Assembly: GCF_022267325.1 (NCBI RefSeq) | Contig: NZ_JAIZBG010000001.1 | Span: 2,578,001 to 2,642,000 of the forward strand | Length of the DNA stretch: 64,000 nt | Direction of reading: 5' to 3' | Origin: Leptospira sanjuanensis | GTDB taxonomy: Bacteria > Spirochaetota > Leptospiria > Leptospirales > Leptospiraceae | Shown: positions 46,245-61,493 of the stretch, one piece after another | How the letters are laid out: every line of letters starts with the position of its first letter | Position numbering within the stretch: the stretch's first letter is position 1 | The notes under the pieces: generated by a model | The model's input: the letters and a program-made list of their open reading frames with translations, nothing else | Database searches by the model: none | What the model was told of the DNA's origin: nothing | Program-made: the position numbers and the translations under genes

Positions 46245-47615
46245 ATGGAAAACGATTCAAAGCCGCGGCCGCAACCGCCGACTCACACCGCTTCCGTTGA
46301 AAGAATCGCTTCCAATCTTCGCGGAATTCTTATCGTAGAAAAAAACAAAATCGAAGTTCCCTATTCTCTTCCCGGCGACGCATACAACGTAACGCTTTTT
46401 AAAAAGAAACGGCGCAAACCGTCCGCCAAACTCGAACTGATCTCCCGGGTTCCGAGAGCCGTAGAACCGCGTTGTCCTGTTTTCAGTCGTTGCGGAGGTT
46501 GTTCCGCCCAACATATTCCTTACGAAGAACAATTCATTCTCAAAACGACGAGCTTAGCGGATAGTTATCGTCGCGATTTCGGAATCGAACCGATTCTTCT
46601 TCCCGCAAAAGAAAACTATCATTACAGAAATCGAATGGACTTTGCGGTGTTTCCGGGTCCGATCGTAGGCCAGAGAGAATCGGGCTCTTTTCGTCATATC
46701 GTGGACATCGATTTCTGTTTTATACAAAGTCACGAATCCAACGCGGAACTCCGAAGATTTCGCGATCTGATTTCCCGATTTCCTCAACTGCCGTACGATA
46801 GAAAATCAGATGCAGGATTTCTAAAGTACGTTACTCTTCGAAAAGCGAAAAACACTTCCGAGCTGATGACGATTCTTACGTTCGTGGAAGAATTTCAAAA
46901 TACGCAAGAGGAACAAGAATTCTCCGAAGCTTGTATCGAAACGTTACGCGCGGATCATCTTCTCTTTTGCTACAACCGCAGAAAGGGAGAAGTTTCGGCG
47001 ATCGGAGAAGTAAAGGTTCTTCGCGGTAAGGAATCCTATCTGGAGCTCGTTTGCGAAAAAGAATTCAGGGTTCCGTTCGATTCCTTCTTTCAACCGAATC
47101 CGAACGGTTTCCAACCGATTTTGGATTTTATCCGGGAAGAAATTCCACACTCGTCCGAACATCTCATCGATCTGTTTTGCGGCTCCGGTTTTTTCAGCAG
47201 GATCTTTGCGGATCGATTCAAAAAGATCACCGGAATCGATTCGATCGAAAGTTCTTTGGAAATTGCACGCAAACAGATGTCCTCCGATTTCCCGAACGTA
47301 GGGTTTTCCTATCTCCGAGAAGACTTGTTCGCGAAAAAAGCTTCTGCGAGTTTGGACGCTCTCTTCCAAACGCAAGAAAAGAATTTTCTGATCGCCGATC
47401 CGCCGCGGGCCGGTTTGGGCGAATTCGTAATCGAGGCTTTACGAAATTCTAAGATTGATTCGTTTCTGTATGTTTCCTGCAATCCCAGCTCTCAAAAAGA
47501 GGACCTTTGGAAATTAAAAGAAACGTTTCAGATTCGAAAAATTCTCATCACGGACCCGTATCCGCAAACTCCGCATCTGGAATCCGCCGCGCTTCTTACT
47601 TCCAAAACGGCATAA
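46245..47615 (+). CDS. TrmA/RlmD-family RNA (uracil-5-)-methyltransferase
   Basis: A protein of about 456 residues (ATG 46245; a GTG at 46236 is possible). The N-terminal iron-sulfur part has C-x5-C-x2-C in [10 protein letters not shown], the SAM-binding domain has [16 protein letters not shown], and the C-terminal part has [10 protein letters not shown] and [13 protein letters not shown], whose Cys is the catalytic nucleophile. The RNA target (tRNA U54 or a 23S rRNA uridine) cannot be told from sequence. It is divergent from the ABC exporter and 78 bases before the SpoIID-type gene. Confidence 0.9.
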   Translation: MENDSKPRPQPPTHTASVERIASNLRGILIVEKNKIEVPYSLPGDAYNVTLFKKKRRKPSAKLELISRVPRAVEPRCPVFSRCGGCSAQHIPYEEQFILKTTSLADSYRRDFGIEPILLPAKENYHYRNRMDFAVFPGPIVGQRESGSFRHIVDIDFCFIQSHESNAELRRFRDLISRFPQLPYDRKSDAGFLKYVTLRKAKNTSELMTILTFVEEFQNTQEEQEFSEACIETLRADHLLFCYNRRKGEVSAIGEVKVLRGKESYLELVCEKEFRVPFDSFFQPNPNGFQPILDFIREEIPHSSEHLIDLFCGSGFFSRIFADRFKKITGIDSIESSLEIARKQMSSDFPNVGFSYLREDLFAKKASASLDALFQTQEKNFLIADPPRAGLGEFVIEALRNSKIDSFLYVSCNPSSQKEDLWKLKETFQIRKILITDPYPQTPHLESAALLTSKTA

Positions 47616-47693
47616 AACCCAAAAATCTCTGTAGGGATTTTCGAATCGCTTCGATATTCAAGAAGAGAGATAGACGTATCTCCGGGAATTCTT

Positions 47694-48818
<1,125 letters not shown>

Positions 48819-48841
48819 ACCGTGGGAATTCCCACCAAAAA

Positions 48842-49528
48842 ATGACGACACCCGAATCGAAACGAATCAAAATCGCGAATCTTCGCAAGTCCTATCAAAG
48901 CGGAAAACTCAAAACGGAAGTTCTCAAAGGATTGGAATTGGACATACCCAGTTCTTCCGTCATCACTTTGATGGGACCTTCGGGTTCCGGAAAATCAACT
49001 TTTTTGAATATACTTTCCGGCATCGATACCCCCGATCAGGGAGAAGTCATCGTCAACGGAAAGTCTCTTCATTCGATGAACGAACGGGAACTCACGCGCT
49101 ACAGAAGACAGGATACGGGAATCATATTCCAATTCTTTCATCTACTTCCTTATTTAGACGCTCTGGAGAATGTGGCCGTTCCTTTATACATTTCCGGAAT
49201 CGGTAAAGCCCAAGCCCGCAAAACCGCGGAAGAAGCCCTTGCAAAAGTCGGATTGACCGAACGAAAACTCCACAAACCCGACGAACTTTCCGGAGGAGAA
49301 CAACAAAGAGTCGCGATCGCTAGAGCCGTTTGCAAAAATCCTTCCCTCATCTTGGCGGACGAACCGACTGGCAACTTGGATACGAAGAACGCGGAGAAGA
49401 TCATTCGTCTTCTTATGGATTTACAAAAACAAAACGGCTTCACGTTGTTCATCGTCACCCACGATCAAAAACTCGGTTCCATCGGAGAATACCGTCTGAA
49501 AATGGCGGACGGAATTCTTACGGATTGA
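48842..49528 (+). CDS. LolD/FtsE-type ABC ATPase
   Basis: A 228-residue ATPase with Walker [10 protein letters not shown], signature [15 protein letters not shown], Walker [13 protein letters not shown] and H-loop THDQK. This MacB/LolD-type subfamily drives FtsX-type permeases that act as mechanotransmitters rather than import pumps. The permease gene follows 5 bases downstream, and the SpoIID-type lipoprotein lies upstream. Cargo could be lipoproteins or a signal for cell-wall hydrolysis. Confidence 0.92.
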   Translation: MTTPESKRIKIANLRKSYQSGKLKTEVLKGLELDIPSSSVITLMGPSGSGKSTFLNILSGIDTPDQGEVIVNGKSLHSMNERELTRYRRQDTGIIFQFFHLLPYLDALENVAVPLYISGIGKAQARKTAEEALAKVGLTERKLHKPDELSGGEQQRVAIARAVCKNPSLILADEPTGNLDTKNAEKIIRLLMDLQKQNGFTLFIVTHDQKLGSIGEYRLKMADGILTD

Positions 49529-49533
49529 AACCG

Positions 49534-52026
49534 ATGTCATTTCGGATTTACATCCTTTTTCTCTTCGAATACTTTCGCAGTCACAAAACGGCCGCCTTCT
49601 TTGCGTTAGCCGGAATTTCCCTTGGAGTCGGACTTTTCATATCGACGACCGCGAACGGAATGAAGGCGGAAAAAAGCCTCTCCGATTTTGCGATGGGATA
49701 CTTTCAGGGAGAATACAAGATCAAGATTTCCTCCGCACTCGGAGAACAGAATCTTCCCGTTTCTCTCATTCGAACGTTGTCTTCCGATCCTTCTCTGTCT
49801 TGGATCGTAAAAATCGCGCCTCGTTTTCAAAAAGAAGTCATCCTAAACGATTCGATTCGAGCCGTATATATCGGTTTGGATTTTTTAAAAGAAACGCCCG
49901 AATTTCGGCGAGATTCGAATTCTTCCCTTTTAAAGGAAGAAACGAATCCGCTCGCCCAGGTTTGGATCAGCCGTTCTCTTTCGGAAAATATCTCGTCTCG
50001 CAGCGTGAACGTTCGCAACGGCTCTCAAAATTTTACCCTCGAGAATCCGATTCCATTCGATATGGAAGGCGGAAGCGTTCTGATGGAAGACATAGAATCC
50101 GCGATGGAACGTTTCGAAACGAACGGAAACGTTAGTTTTTTTCTCATACAACCGAACGAGTTTCGATCGGAACAAAAAAGAATTCTCGAGCAAAAATTGG
50201 GATCGAACTTTCGAATCGAAACCGTCGAAGACATCCGCGAAAAATCGGGAAACGCGTTGCGATCGTTCCAACTCAATCTTTTGGTGATCTCTTTTATCTC
50301 TTTGATCATAGCGTTCTTTATGGTTTCCAACACGATGTCCGGTTTATACGTCAGTCGTGAAAAGGAACTCGGAATCTTAAAGACGATGGGACTGAGTCCG
50401 GGTCACACGTTCTTGCTCTTCGTTTCGCAAGCGATGTTGCTCGGAGTTGTGGGAAGCGTTCTCGGACTCGGTTTAGGATTTCTATTTTCCAGATTGGATT
50501 TTTTCAGTCCGGAAGCGGCCTCCGCCGATCTTTCTTATCTCAAAACGTATAAGTCGATTCCCTCCTCCACTTGGATGTTCGGTTTAACGATCGGGATCGC
50601 GGGTTCGTTTATCTCCGCGGCCTTTCCTTCTTTCCGTGCGGGAAGAATCTCTCCGATTACGATTTTGCGGGAATCCGCTTCGGGCACGGTTCGCGTTCGA
50701 GAATCTCGTCTTTTTGCGATCGGACTTTCGCTTCTTCTGACGTTTTCGTTCGTCGCATTTTTACCGGTTCGTTCCAAATTTCCTTGGGCCGGTCTTTTGG
50801 GAATCGGAGGAATCGTGATCGGCGTAACCCTTTGTTTTCCCCGGGTGTTTCAAATTCTTAGCGCGTTCTTTTTTCGGCTCAGCGAACGATCCGACCGTTC
50901 TTTTGTGTTTATGAAGGTCGGCTTGGAAGAAACGAGAAACCAACCCTTTCGAAACACTCTTACTTCCGCAACACTGATGCTCGCCACGGCCCTTGTCGTT
51001 TGTCTTTCGATCCTCACCGATAGTTACCGCAGATCCTTGAACGACTGGGTCGAGGCGGAATTTCCCGCCGAGCTTACGATCATCAACACGGCGAACTTGG
51101 CGGCGGGAATTCACGGAGGAGTTCCGATTTATTTGTTAAGCGAACTCCGTAAAATTCCCGAAGTTTCTTCGTTGGACGGCTTCTGCGTCAACACGAGAAT
51201 TTCAACGAACCGAGGGAACTTTACGATTCATGCATATACGTTTTCCGCATACGATCGCGAACATTCTCCGGAACGTCTGATCGTCAACGAGAACGAACTT
51301 CTGATTTCCTCGAATATGGCGTATCTCCAAAACTTCCAAGTCGGAGACAGGATCACGATCGAAACCAAACTCGGACCGAAGGAATTTCTGATCCGCGGAA
51401 TCAAGGAACACTTTTTTTCGGAACGGGGAACGATCATGATGGATATCGGAAACTACGAAAAATTTTTCGGAATCCAAGGATACAATTCGATTAAGATTTT
51501 TCTAAAGAAGGACTCGGACCACCAACGAGCGGAACGTTCTATCGCCGAAATTCTTACACAAAATTCTTCCCTGAAATTGTTAAATTCAAAGGAACTCCGG
51601 GAACTCTACACCGAAGGGGTGGATAAGGTGTTCGGAATTTTAGGAACCCTCAAAACCACCGCGTTTATCATCGCTATGATTTCACTGATCTCTTCTTTGC
51701 TTCACAATCTGATTTCAAAAAAAACGACTCTCGGAATTTTGAAATATCTCGGCGCGGATCAAAGACAACTCGGAAGTATTCTTTTGACCGAGAGCGTTTT
51801 TATCACGGTCGTTTCCACTTGTTGGGGAATTCTACTTGCGTTCGTTCTTTCCCCCGTCGTCTTGTATGTAATCAACAAAAACGCGTTCGGTTGGACCTTG
51901 AAGTTCACCGTGTCTCCGGAGGTGCCTCTCTTTTTTCTCGTATTATCGCCGATCCTCGGAATTTTTTCCTGCGCCGTCCCCTTGTATACTTTGAGAAAAC
52001 TCGGATTTCATATCAGCCGGGAATAG
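49534..52026 (+). CDS. FtsX/MacB-type ABC permease with two FtsX domains
   Basis: An 830-residue permease. It has an N-terminal transmembrane helix, a large periplasmic region and two FtsX domains, each with four or so helices: [38 protein letters not shown] and the later [35 protein letters not shown]. The KxxGxLKxxG-type coupling segments are visible. The start at 49534 lies 5 bases after the ATPase stop. This fused-repeat form matches exporters of lipids or lipoproteins. Confidence 0.88.
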   Translation: MSFRIYILFLFEYFRSHKTAAFFALAGISLGVGLFISTTANGMKAEKSLSDFAMGYFQGEYKIKISSALGEQNLPVSLIRTLSSDPSLSWIVKIAPRFQKEVILNDSIRAVYIGLDFLKETPEFRRDSNSSLLKEETNPLAQVWISRSLSENISSRSVNVRNGSQNFTLENPIPFDMEGGSVLMEDIESAMERFETNGNVSFFLIQPNEFRSEQKRILEQKLGSNFRIETVEDIREKSGNALRSFQLNLLVISFISLIIAFFMVSNTMSGLYVSREKELGILKTMGLSPGHTFLLFVSQAMLLGVVGSVLGLGLGFLFSRLDFFSPEAASADLSYLKTYKSIPSSTWMFGLTIGIAGSFISAAFPSFRAGRISPITILRESASGTVRVRESRLFAIGLSLLLTFSFVAFLPVRSKFPWAGLLGIGGIVIGVTLCFPRVFQILSAFFFRLSERSDRSFVFMKVGLEETRNQPFRNTLTSATLMLATALVVCLSILTDSYRRSLNDWVEAEFPAELTIINTANLAAGIHGGVPIYLLSELRKIPEVSSLDGFCVNTRISTNRGNFTIHAYTFSAYDREHSPERLIVNENELLISSNMAYLQNFQVGDRITIETKLGPKEFLIRGIKEHFFSERGTIMMDIGNYEKFFGIQGYNSIKIFLKKDSDHQRAERSIAEILTQNSSLKLLNSKELRELYTEGVDKVFGILGTLKTTAFIIAMISLISSLLHNLISKKTTLGILKYLGADQRQLGSILLTESVFITVVSTCWGILLAFVLSPVVLYVINKNAFGWTLKFTVSPEVPLFFLVLSPILGIFSCAVPLYTLRKLGFHISRE

Positions 52027-52099
52027 ACAATGATCGTTCCGCTTTCGCGATGAAAACCAACTTGATTTACAACCTGAATCCACGTAGGATGTTCAACCT

Positions 52100-53047
52100 A
52101 TGAGTGCCTTGAGCGAAGTATCGCTGGAAATCGCTTCCGAAATCAAAAGAGTCAATCTTCAGGAGGACGATAAAATCCCTACTTCGGATACGTTCATCAA
52201 GGAGCTGATGTCCCTTTTTTCGAGGGAGCCCGACGATCTCCGCAACATCCTCGAAACCCTTCGCGAAGCGAAGATCATCTTCATCATCAAGATCGTATTG
52301 CCGGAAGAAAAAGCGAGCAAGATGAACGATCCCGGCGTGGACGCGTATGCGTACGCCGATCTCAAAATTCTGCACGACCTGAAATACTACGCCGAGAAAA
52401 AACTCGAACGTCTCTACGAAGCGACGTATTACAAAAAGAAATCCCCTTCTCTCATCACGAGAGAACTCTTTCCGAAAATCCGGGAACTGAACAACACTCC
52501 GATCGGGAGAATCGTCAACATCGCCGTGATGCTCGAAGAGTTCATCCGAATGATGAACAACAACCCGAACGATTTCCAGGAAGAATTTCGCGTTCAAGCG
52601 ATGGAAGAAATTCTCGTCGCGAAAGGAGACGTGGCGCCGACGGAAGGAAAGGATATCGCCGACGAACCTTCAAGGTCCAAGACTTCCTTTTCGAATTCTT
52701 TCGGTCCCGTTCCTTCGCAAAGAGCTGCCGATCGAATCGAAGCCCAGGCGCAAGCGGCCAATCTCAATCCGAACAGTCCTTGGGGAAGAATGGTTTCTAA
52801 ATTTTCGGTGGAATTTCTGCTGCGCGTGCATCTGCGCAAATGCGAGTTCGAGACGGTCAAAAAACTGATCACATCGGGAAAAGTAACCGACGGTGAAAAT
52901 CTGAAGCTAATCCGGGACAATCTTGTAAAGATGGAAAAGAACATCAACGTCGACAAGGTTCTCGCTTCGTATCTGGAAGAAATGACGGAGCTAAGAAGGC
53001 TCGTTCAAAGAAAGCTGAACGCCCTCTCCAAACCGAGAATGTTGTAG
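52100..53047 (+). CDS. Conserved-type soluble helical protein of unknown function
   Basis: A 315-residue cytoplasmic protein with an acidic helical N-terminal domain (IASEIKRVNLQEDDKI to IIFIIKIVLPEE), a helical middle with a YYAEKKLERLYEATYYKKK block, a disordered Ser/Pro/Asn-rich linker near residues 190-220, and a helical C-terminal domain. Nothing points to a catalytic site. AGGATG lies before its ATG at 52100. It is 73 bases after the FtsX-type gene and may share its transcript; a hairpin with T-run follows it. Confidence 0.65.
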   Translation: MSALSEVSLEIASEIKRVNLQEDDKIPTSDTFIKELMSLFSREPDDLRNILETLREAKIIFIIKIVLPEEKASKMNDPGVDAYAYADLKILHDLKYYAEKKLERLYEATYYKKKSPSLITRELFPKIRELNNTPIGRIVNIAVMLEEFIRMMNNNPNDFQEEFRVQAMEEILVAKGDVAPTEGKDIADEPSRSKTSFSNSFGPVPSQRAADRIEAQAQAANLNPNSPWGRMVSKFSVEFLLRVHLRKCEFETVKKLITSGKVTDGENLKLIRDNLVKMEKNINVDKVLASYLEEMTELRRLVQRKLNALSKPRML

Positions 53048-53061
53048 AAATTCTTCCGTAA

Positions 53062-53088
53062 TTCGCAAACGAATCGCGAAATTTTTTT
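53062..53088 (+). terminator. Probable rho-independent terminator
   Basis: TTCGC and GCGAA form a 5-bp stem with a 9-base loop followed by ATTTTTTT. It lies 15 bases after the stop of the gene upstream. A further GAAATTTTT/AAAAATTTC inverted repeat overlaps it and could serve the convergent gene. Confidence 0.5.
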
Positions 53089-53127
53089 CCAAAAATTTCA
53101 GAACATGTTTCAATTTTCTTTTAAATA

Positions 53128-53827
53128 TTAAAGAACCTTTAAATAGATAAGACACTGCGCGATCAAAAGCGCCCCCAAAAGAAAAATCCATCTTCGTTTG
53201 GCGGAATATACGAGTTTGACCTTGTCTTCCGGAAAATAAACCGCGACCAACAACGCATTCACGTTTGCGATCAGATAAAAGGATTCGATCCGGATATGGA
53301 ACGCAGGATATAAAACGACTCCCAACGCGACAAAAGAAGGAATAAAATACAAAAGGGTTTTCGGATGCAGAAAACCTGCCTTGGATTCCTGAAGGACGAC
53401 CTTCTTTCCCGAATTTTTTTCCAACTCTTCCTGAAAACGATCCGGCTCCAATAGATTCAAAACGGGAATTTGATCTTCCTTGGTTGCGATCAAAAAACGA
53501 ACGTAGGAACGGAACACATCCCTTTCGATCGAAACGATGGACTTCAGTCTGGTTTCGAGAGCTTGTCCTTTGGAATTGAAAAGTCTGAGCGCGTTGGAAG
53601 TCAGTTCCACCTTCGCGCCCTTCAACACCTTGATCTGTCTGGAAAAATTCCGATAGAGAAGAAATCCGAGAACCAAAGAAAGAAGACCGAAAATCCGCAC
53701 GAAGTCTTCTCGGTTTTCTTCCGGAACTTTGAGGAAGTTCCACGCGATGAACGCAAGATACAAAAGAATCACCGCGCCGGAACGAAGAATCAGATTCTTC
53801 CGAAACTTATTAAAATCATACGCGAAT

Positions 53828-53835
<8 letters not shown>
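53128..53835 (-). CDS. Membrane protein of unknown function
   Basis: A protein of about 235 residues (ATG 53835, MTEFAYDFNKF) with two N-terminal helices (LILRSGAVILLYLAFIAWNFL and FGLLSLVLGFLLYRNF), a soluble central domain with a PH-like or short-strand feel (VELTSNALRLFNSKGQALETRLKSIVSIERDVF), and two or three C-terminal helices. That layout resembles a bacterial PH-domain membrane protein, but the match is weak. It overlaps the pyrE stop by 8 bases, so translation is coupled to pyrE. Confidence 0.6.
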
Positions 53836-54391
<556 letters not shown>

Positions 54392-54564
54392 CTTGTTGTA
54401 GAATTCCGGTGCGGTTTGATTTAACCAGTGAAATTCCCCGAAAGAATCTGGAAAACCGTTTTCGATAAAACGATTCTTAAAAAGCCCGAAACGCCGCAGC
54501 TTCCATCCTTCTTACCGAATAAAAAACACTTTCAAAACGGATTCGAGCCTGAATCCTGTAAAAC

Positions 54565-56499
<1,935 letters not shown>

Positions 56500-56559
56500 T
56501 GCAAGATCGAATCCACTCGAGATTGGCATTAGCAGGGATTTTTAACGTAGAAAGCGCAT

Positions 56560-56589
56560 CGAACCTTCCGCTTTGAAAAAAAGAAATTC
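56560..56589. repeat. Direct repeat, left copy, flanking higBA
   Basis: CGAACCTTCCGCTTTG followed by AAAAAAAGAAATTC is repeated, with one A fewer, at 57486-57514. The two copies bracket the HigBA module. Confidence 0.7.
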
Positions 56590-56625
56590 TTAGATAAAAA
56601 AAAAACGAGATGAAAGCCGTCGAAC

Positions 56626-56940
56626 CTAAATCGCTTTTCGATTCAAGGGTTTGATTTTCTTATATTCATCTTTTTGAGTACGTTCCAATTCTTCCAAATC
56701 GTAAGCCATTTGATAATTGAGCCAGAAATCGGGAGTCATTTTGAAATACCTCGCGAGTCGTAGAGCGGTATCCGGAGTAATCGATTTTTTACGATGGATG
56801 ATCTGAGAAATCAAACTTTCGGAAATGCCGATATCCTTAGACAAACGATAGGCGGATAAGGACATCGGTTCCAAAAAATCGTATTTCAGCACGTCGCCGG
56901 GATGCGGATTTAAAGAGGTTCTTCTTACTTTCATAGCCAA
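56626..56940 (-). CDS. higA: HigA-type antitoxin
   Basis: A 104-residue DNA-binding antitoxin. The helix-turn-helix core is visible in HPGDVLKYDFLEPMSLSAYRLSKDIGISESLISQIIHRKKSITPDTALRLARYF and the following TPDFWLNYQMAYDLEE is typical of HigA. It neutralises the HigB RNase and represses the operon. Unlike most higBA pairs, 133 bases separate it from the toxin stop, so it may have its own promoter. An inverted repeat and two direct repeats lie in that space. Start 56940, with an alternative Met two codons on. Confidence 0.9.
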   Translation of the reverse strand: MAMKVRRTSLNPHPGDVLKYDFLEPMSLSAYRLSKDIGISESLISQIIHRKKSITPDTALRLARYFKMTPDFWLNYQMAYDLEELERTQKDEYKKIKPLNRKAI

Positions 56941-57000
56941 AACTCGTAAAAGGTCTATTTACTAATTTTTCGTAGACCGAAAAATATCTTTCCTGTCTCC

Positions 57001-57054
57001 GTAAGACTAAATCTTACAAAAACCAAATATTCGCTTTTGTTAATTTTCGCTTTT
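57001..57054. promoter_or_regulatory. Candidate operator between higB and higA
   Basis: GTAAGA-CTAAA-TCTTAC at 57001-57017 is a perfect 6-bp inverted repeat, and TTCGCTTTT occurs twice, at 57030-57038 and 57046-57054. Such sites would suit HigA binding, but this is inferred from symmetry only. Confidence 0.35.
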
Positions 57055-57073
57055 AAAATCGAAGTTTCGTAAA

Positions 57074-57352
57074 TCAATGATAATCGACGATTTGTACTTC
57101 GTGCGGACCGTTGTCTTTCCAAAGAAAACAAATTCTCCACTGATCGTTAATCCGAATAGAATACGTTCCTTTTCGATCCCCTTTTAAGGATTCCAGGCGA
57201 TTTCCTGGAGGACTTTTCAAATCCTGAAGAATCTTTGCGGAATCGAGCGAACGGAGTTTTCTTCTGGCTACCTCTTCAATGGCCCGAAATTCCTTTGTGT
57301 CCCATCCGTTATGAAGATTTTCGGTAGATTTATCTCCAAAGGATTGAATCAC
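57074..57352 (-). CDS. higB: HigB/RelE-type mRNA interferase toxin
   Basis: A 92-residue RelE-fold RNase that cleaves ribosome-bound mRNA. Motifs are [53 protein letters not shown], which carry the family's key arginines and the strand pattern of HigB, ending QIVDYH. It starts at GTG; the MIQSFGDKS opening matches the family, so the start is good. It is the upstream gene of the pair with HigA downstream, the toxin-first order typical of higBA. Confidence 0.92.
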   Translation of the reverse strand: MIQSFGDKSTENLHNGWDTKEFRAIEEVARRKLRSLDSAKILQDLKSPPGNRLESLKGDRKGTYSIRINDQWRICFLWKDNGPHEVQIVDYH

Positions 57353-57485
57353 GCATCTTTACTTTACGTAAAGCAACACAAACGTCAAGCTAATTTAATA
57401 TTTTTGAACGAGCAGAATTCTTTTTTTGAAAAGTTGGATTCTTCCGCTAAGACGTATGCTTCGATCCAAGAAAGAATCGAACGTC

Positions 57486-57514
57486 CGAACCTTCCGCTTT
57501 GAAAAAAGAAATTC
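57486..57514. repeat. Direct repeat, right copy, flanking higBA
   Basis: It matches the copy at 56560-56589 over 29 bases except for one A missing from the A-run. The copies are about 930 bases apart and lie outside the toxin and antitoxin genes. Confidence 0.7.
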
Positions 57515-57566
57515 GAACTGGAACGTCGGCCCAAAATAGAACCGACGTAGGATGGAAATTTGAGTT

Positions 57567-58268
57567 CTACAATCCCGCTTGTTTAAACGCGTTTTCCTTG
57601 TCGCGTTGCACTTGCTGGAGTTGATTCTTGATCGAATCCTGAATGTTCTGGAGCTTCTTTTCGGTTTCCTCTTCTCCCGAACCCTTTTGAAGATCCACGA
57701 GATAATTGATGATGTCCATTCGATCCTGGGTTTGTTTTTCCATGTGCGTATAATACGAACGGATCTGAGCGGGAGAAGCGGTTCTCGCATACACGTTACG
57801 CGCCGCTTCCGCAATCTGAGCTTCTTCCTGCTTCTTCGCTTCCTTTTCCGTGGGCGATAATTTTTTGGGAATCAAGGAGTTGTTCGGAAATCGTTCGCGC
57901 AACTGGCTGAAACGTTCCATCTCTTCATTGGTGTACGGTTTGTTGGTCTGAGGGTTGAGCGGGTTATCAGCGTCGGCCGCGTTCGGATCGGCTTCTTTTT
58001 GTTCTCCTGTGGGATTTTCGATATATTCTCCCTTACCCGCCTTGTAAAAGGAAGAATCAAAGATGGAATCGTTGGTGCGTCCGCCGGAGGAACCCGAAGA
58101 CGAAGAACCGGAGGAACTTCCTCCGCCGCCCAAAAGAAGGGCCACGCTGTCCGCTTCTCTGCTTTTTCGTTCGCGTTCGCTCGGATCATCGGAAGAAAAT
58201 AGAATCCAAATCAAAGCGATGAGTGCGACGCCGATGCCGGAATAAAGGACGAGTTTACGAATGCTCAT
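57567..58268 (-). CDS. Membrane-anchored protein with Gly/Ser linker and coiled coil
   Basis: A 233-residue protein with an N-terminal transmembrane helix (LVLYSGIGVALIALIWILF), a Gly/Ser-rich linker (GGGGSSSGSSSSGSSGG, about residues 47-63), an acidic Asn/Pro-rich stretch and a long helical region with heptad-like spacing (RMDIINYLVDLQKG to QQVQRDKENAF). No family is recognised. It stands alone between the toxin module and a divergent lipoprotein. The layout suggests an envelope-spanning or scaffold protein. Confidence 0.62.
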   Translation of the reverse strand: MSIRKLVLYSGIGVALIALIWILFSSDDPSERERKSREADSVALLLGGGGSSSGSSSSGSSGGRTNDSIFDSSFYKAGKGEYIENPTGEQKEADPNAADADNPLNPQTNKPYTNEEMERFSQLRERFPNNSLIPKKLSPTEKEAKKQEEAQIAEAARNVYARTASPAQIRSYYTHMEKQTQDRMDIINYLVDLQKGSGEEETEKKLQNIQDSIKNQLQQVQRDKENAFKQAGL

Positions 58269-58390
58269 GACGACAGCTCCGAAGAAAACGGGGAAATTTT
58301 GATTGTAAGACCGCCGAACTAGGAAATTCTATCCGGAAGAGCGGAATCCTTCTCTAATTTTTGAGAAATTAAATCCTGCGCAAGATAAAA

Positions 58391-59127
58391 ATGTTTCTGA
58401 AAATTTTCCGTCCAGCGATTCTCCCAATCCTATTTTTTATAGGAATCCCATTCGGTTGCGGTACGAATACGGACGTGGCTCAATCGCCGTTCGTTTTTAT
58501 TTCTCCGGTTGGAGTTCCCCAGTTTTTGAGCGTCATCGCGGTCAACGAAGGAATCACCGATACGGTCGCAAAGGATATCGACTTTGTTTCCGAACCGAAC
58601 AGCTATAAACCGGAATTCTTAATTCGTTATTTTGTGACAAACGCTGAACCGCAGTTTGTAGGTTACAATCTCTACATTACCACGGCGGCCCCTTCCGTCG
58701 CGGAAACTTTGGCCGGTGGAAATGTTTATCTGGAAAACGGGGTTCAACCTTCTTTCCCGCACCTCGCTTCCGAAGCGTCCACGAGTTCCGCAAAACTGCA
58801 AACACATCGGATCTTAAATCAAATTCCTCCTCCGGGTGTTTTTCCGTTTATCAAGTGCGAGGTTTATACGTTCACGTTGCGGGCGCTGATGAACAGCGGG
58901 ATTTTTTCGAATCCTTCCACTCCCGTGAGAATGTGCGCGTCTTCCCGTCCTTATCTTTGTCCGGTCGGTTCGAGCTGCAATCCGTCCGAATGCAACAACG
59001 CGGCGTGTTCGACGACGGTAAAACAAAACTGTCCCGTGGGAACTCTCTGTAATCCGTGTACGGTCGCAGGCGCGGAAGAAACCGGTTGCGTTTGTCCTTC
59101 GGGCTCTTCTCCACCGGGCTGTAATCT

Positions 59128-59131
<4 letters not shown>
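58391..59131 (+). CDS. Lipoprotein with Cys-rich C-terminus
   Basis: A 246-residue protein with a lipoprotein signal (FIGIPFGC, Cys23). The main chain is strand-rich with no recognised motif. The last 60 residues are very cysteine-rich (CPVGSSCNPSECNNAACS, then NCPVGTLCNPC, then GCVCPSG), with a repeated CPVG(S/T)xCNP unit, so a small disulfide-knotted module is likely. Its stop overlaps the rsmI start (ATGA). Function is unknown. Confidence 0.65.
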
Positions 59132-60231
<1,100 letters not shown>

Positions 60232-60314
60232 GAACGTTCCGGATAAACTGATTTTTACCTCTATTTAAATTAGAAGAATTCCGATTCACCAGATAACTCT
60301 GGGGGACGACGACG

Positions 60315-61481
60315 ATGCCGATACTCCCCGATTGGGTTAACTACACATTTCCTCCCAAGATCCACTTTGAAGCAGACTGCGGCTACAAAGTGGGCAACTT
60401 CGTAAAAAATATTGGCTCCCGCACGGTCATCTTCTCCACACAACAAGAGCTGGAGAATATGGACGAACTTTCCATCATCAAAACCAGTTTGGAAAAACAT
60501 ATCGACGGCGTGATTCTTTACGACGATATCGTGAAAGATCCCACTCCGGAAGAATTGGATACGGCCGCCTACTTTGCCAAGATCGCGAACGCGGATTGCA
60601 TCATCGGTTACGGTTCCTACGAATCCATCTCGATGGCGAAAATCATCGCGCTCCTTGTAACGAACGACATCTTCGCCGAAGAAATGTTAAACGACAAGAA
60701 GGCGAAACTGAAAAAACCTCTTCCGTTGATTCTGATTCCCACTCATCCCGTTTTCGGTTTGGAATGTTCGCCGATTTCAACGATTCTTCTCGGGGAAGAA
60801 AGAATCACGAAATACTTCTCCCACGAACTTTTATTTCCCGAGTTGATCATCGCGGACCCTAAGATTTCCTCCTTTATGAGTTCCACGGACATTTCCAAGG
60901 TCGGTGTGGGAATTTTGGCTGCCGCGGTGGATACGATTCTTTCCAAGTTTTCAACGGAACTTACGATTTCATCCGCGCTTCGGGCGATCGAGCTTCTCCA
61001 AAAAAACCTGATTCCTTCCATCCGCGATCCGAAAAACATCAACTACAAGAACGGTCTCTATGCGGCGAGTCTTTTAACCGGAATCGCTCAGTCCTCCAGT
61101 TCCTTGGGACTTTGTTTCGCTCTTTCATTAGCAAGTGCGAATATTACGAATTTGGATATTTTCCAGTCCATGTCGATCCTTCTTCCTCACGTCATGGAAT
61201 ACAACCTCACCTCCTCCGCCGGTAAATACGTGATGATCGCGAGAGCCTTGGACGAGGATATCACGAATATCTCCGTGATCGAGGCGGCGATCAAAGCCGT
61301 GGAGGGAATCCGTAAAATTTTTATCGAACTCAAAATTCCGCAGAGGCTTTCTGAATACGAGGTGAGAAAGATCGATCTTCCGTTGATCGCCAATCTTGCG
61401 GCTTCGTTTCCGTTTTTGGATTCTCTTCCGAGAGAACTTCCTAAGAACGAGATCGAGACGATTTTAGTCGCCGCATTTTAA
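60315..61481 (+). CDS. Degenerate iron-containing alcohol dehydrogenase homologue
   Basis: A 388-residue protein with the iron-ADH/dehydroquinate-synthase-like fold by its length and layout: a nucleotide segment GYGSYES (family GGGS), IPTHPVFGLECSP (family IPTTAGTGSE) and a C-terminal LLPHVMEYNL segment typical of family 3 dehydrogenases. However, by eye the metal ligands are gone: the family Asp aligns with G199 and its His with A203, a later His with F268, and HG with L280-D281. This points to a non-catalytic or repurposed homologue. RBS CTGGGGGA; it is 83 bases after flgM and ends with a terminator. Confidence 0.72.
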   Translation: MPILPDWVNYTFPPKIHFEADCGYKVGNFVKNIGSRTVIFSTQQELENMDELSIIKTSLEKHIDGVILYDDIVKDPTPEELDTAAYFAKIANADCIIGYGSYESISMAKIIALLVTNDIFAEEMLNDKKAKLKKPLPLILIPTHPVFGLECSPISTILLGEERITKYFSHELLFPELIIADPKISSFMSSTDISKVGVGILAAAVDTILSKFSTELTISSALRAIELLQKNLIPSIRDPKNINYKNGLYAASLLTGIAQSSSSLGLCFALSLASANITNLDIFQSMSILLPHVMEYNLTSSAGKYVMIARALDEDITNISVIEAAIKAVEGIRKIFIELKIPQRLSEYEVRKIDLPLIANLAASFPFLDSLPRELPKNEIETILVAAF

Positions 61482-61493
61482 GTTGTCCGGCGT

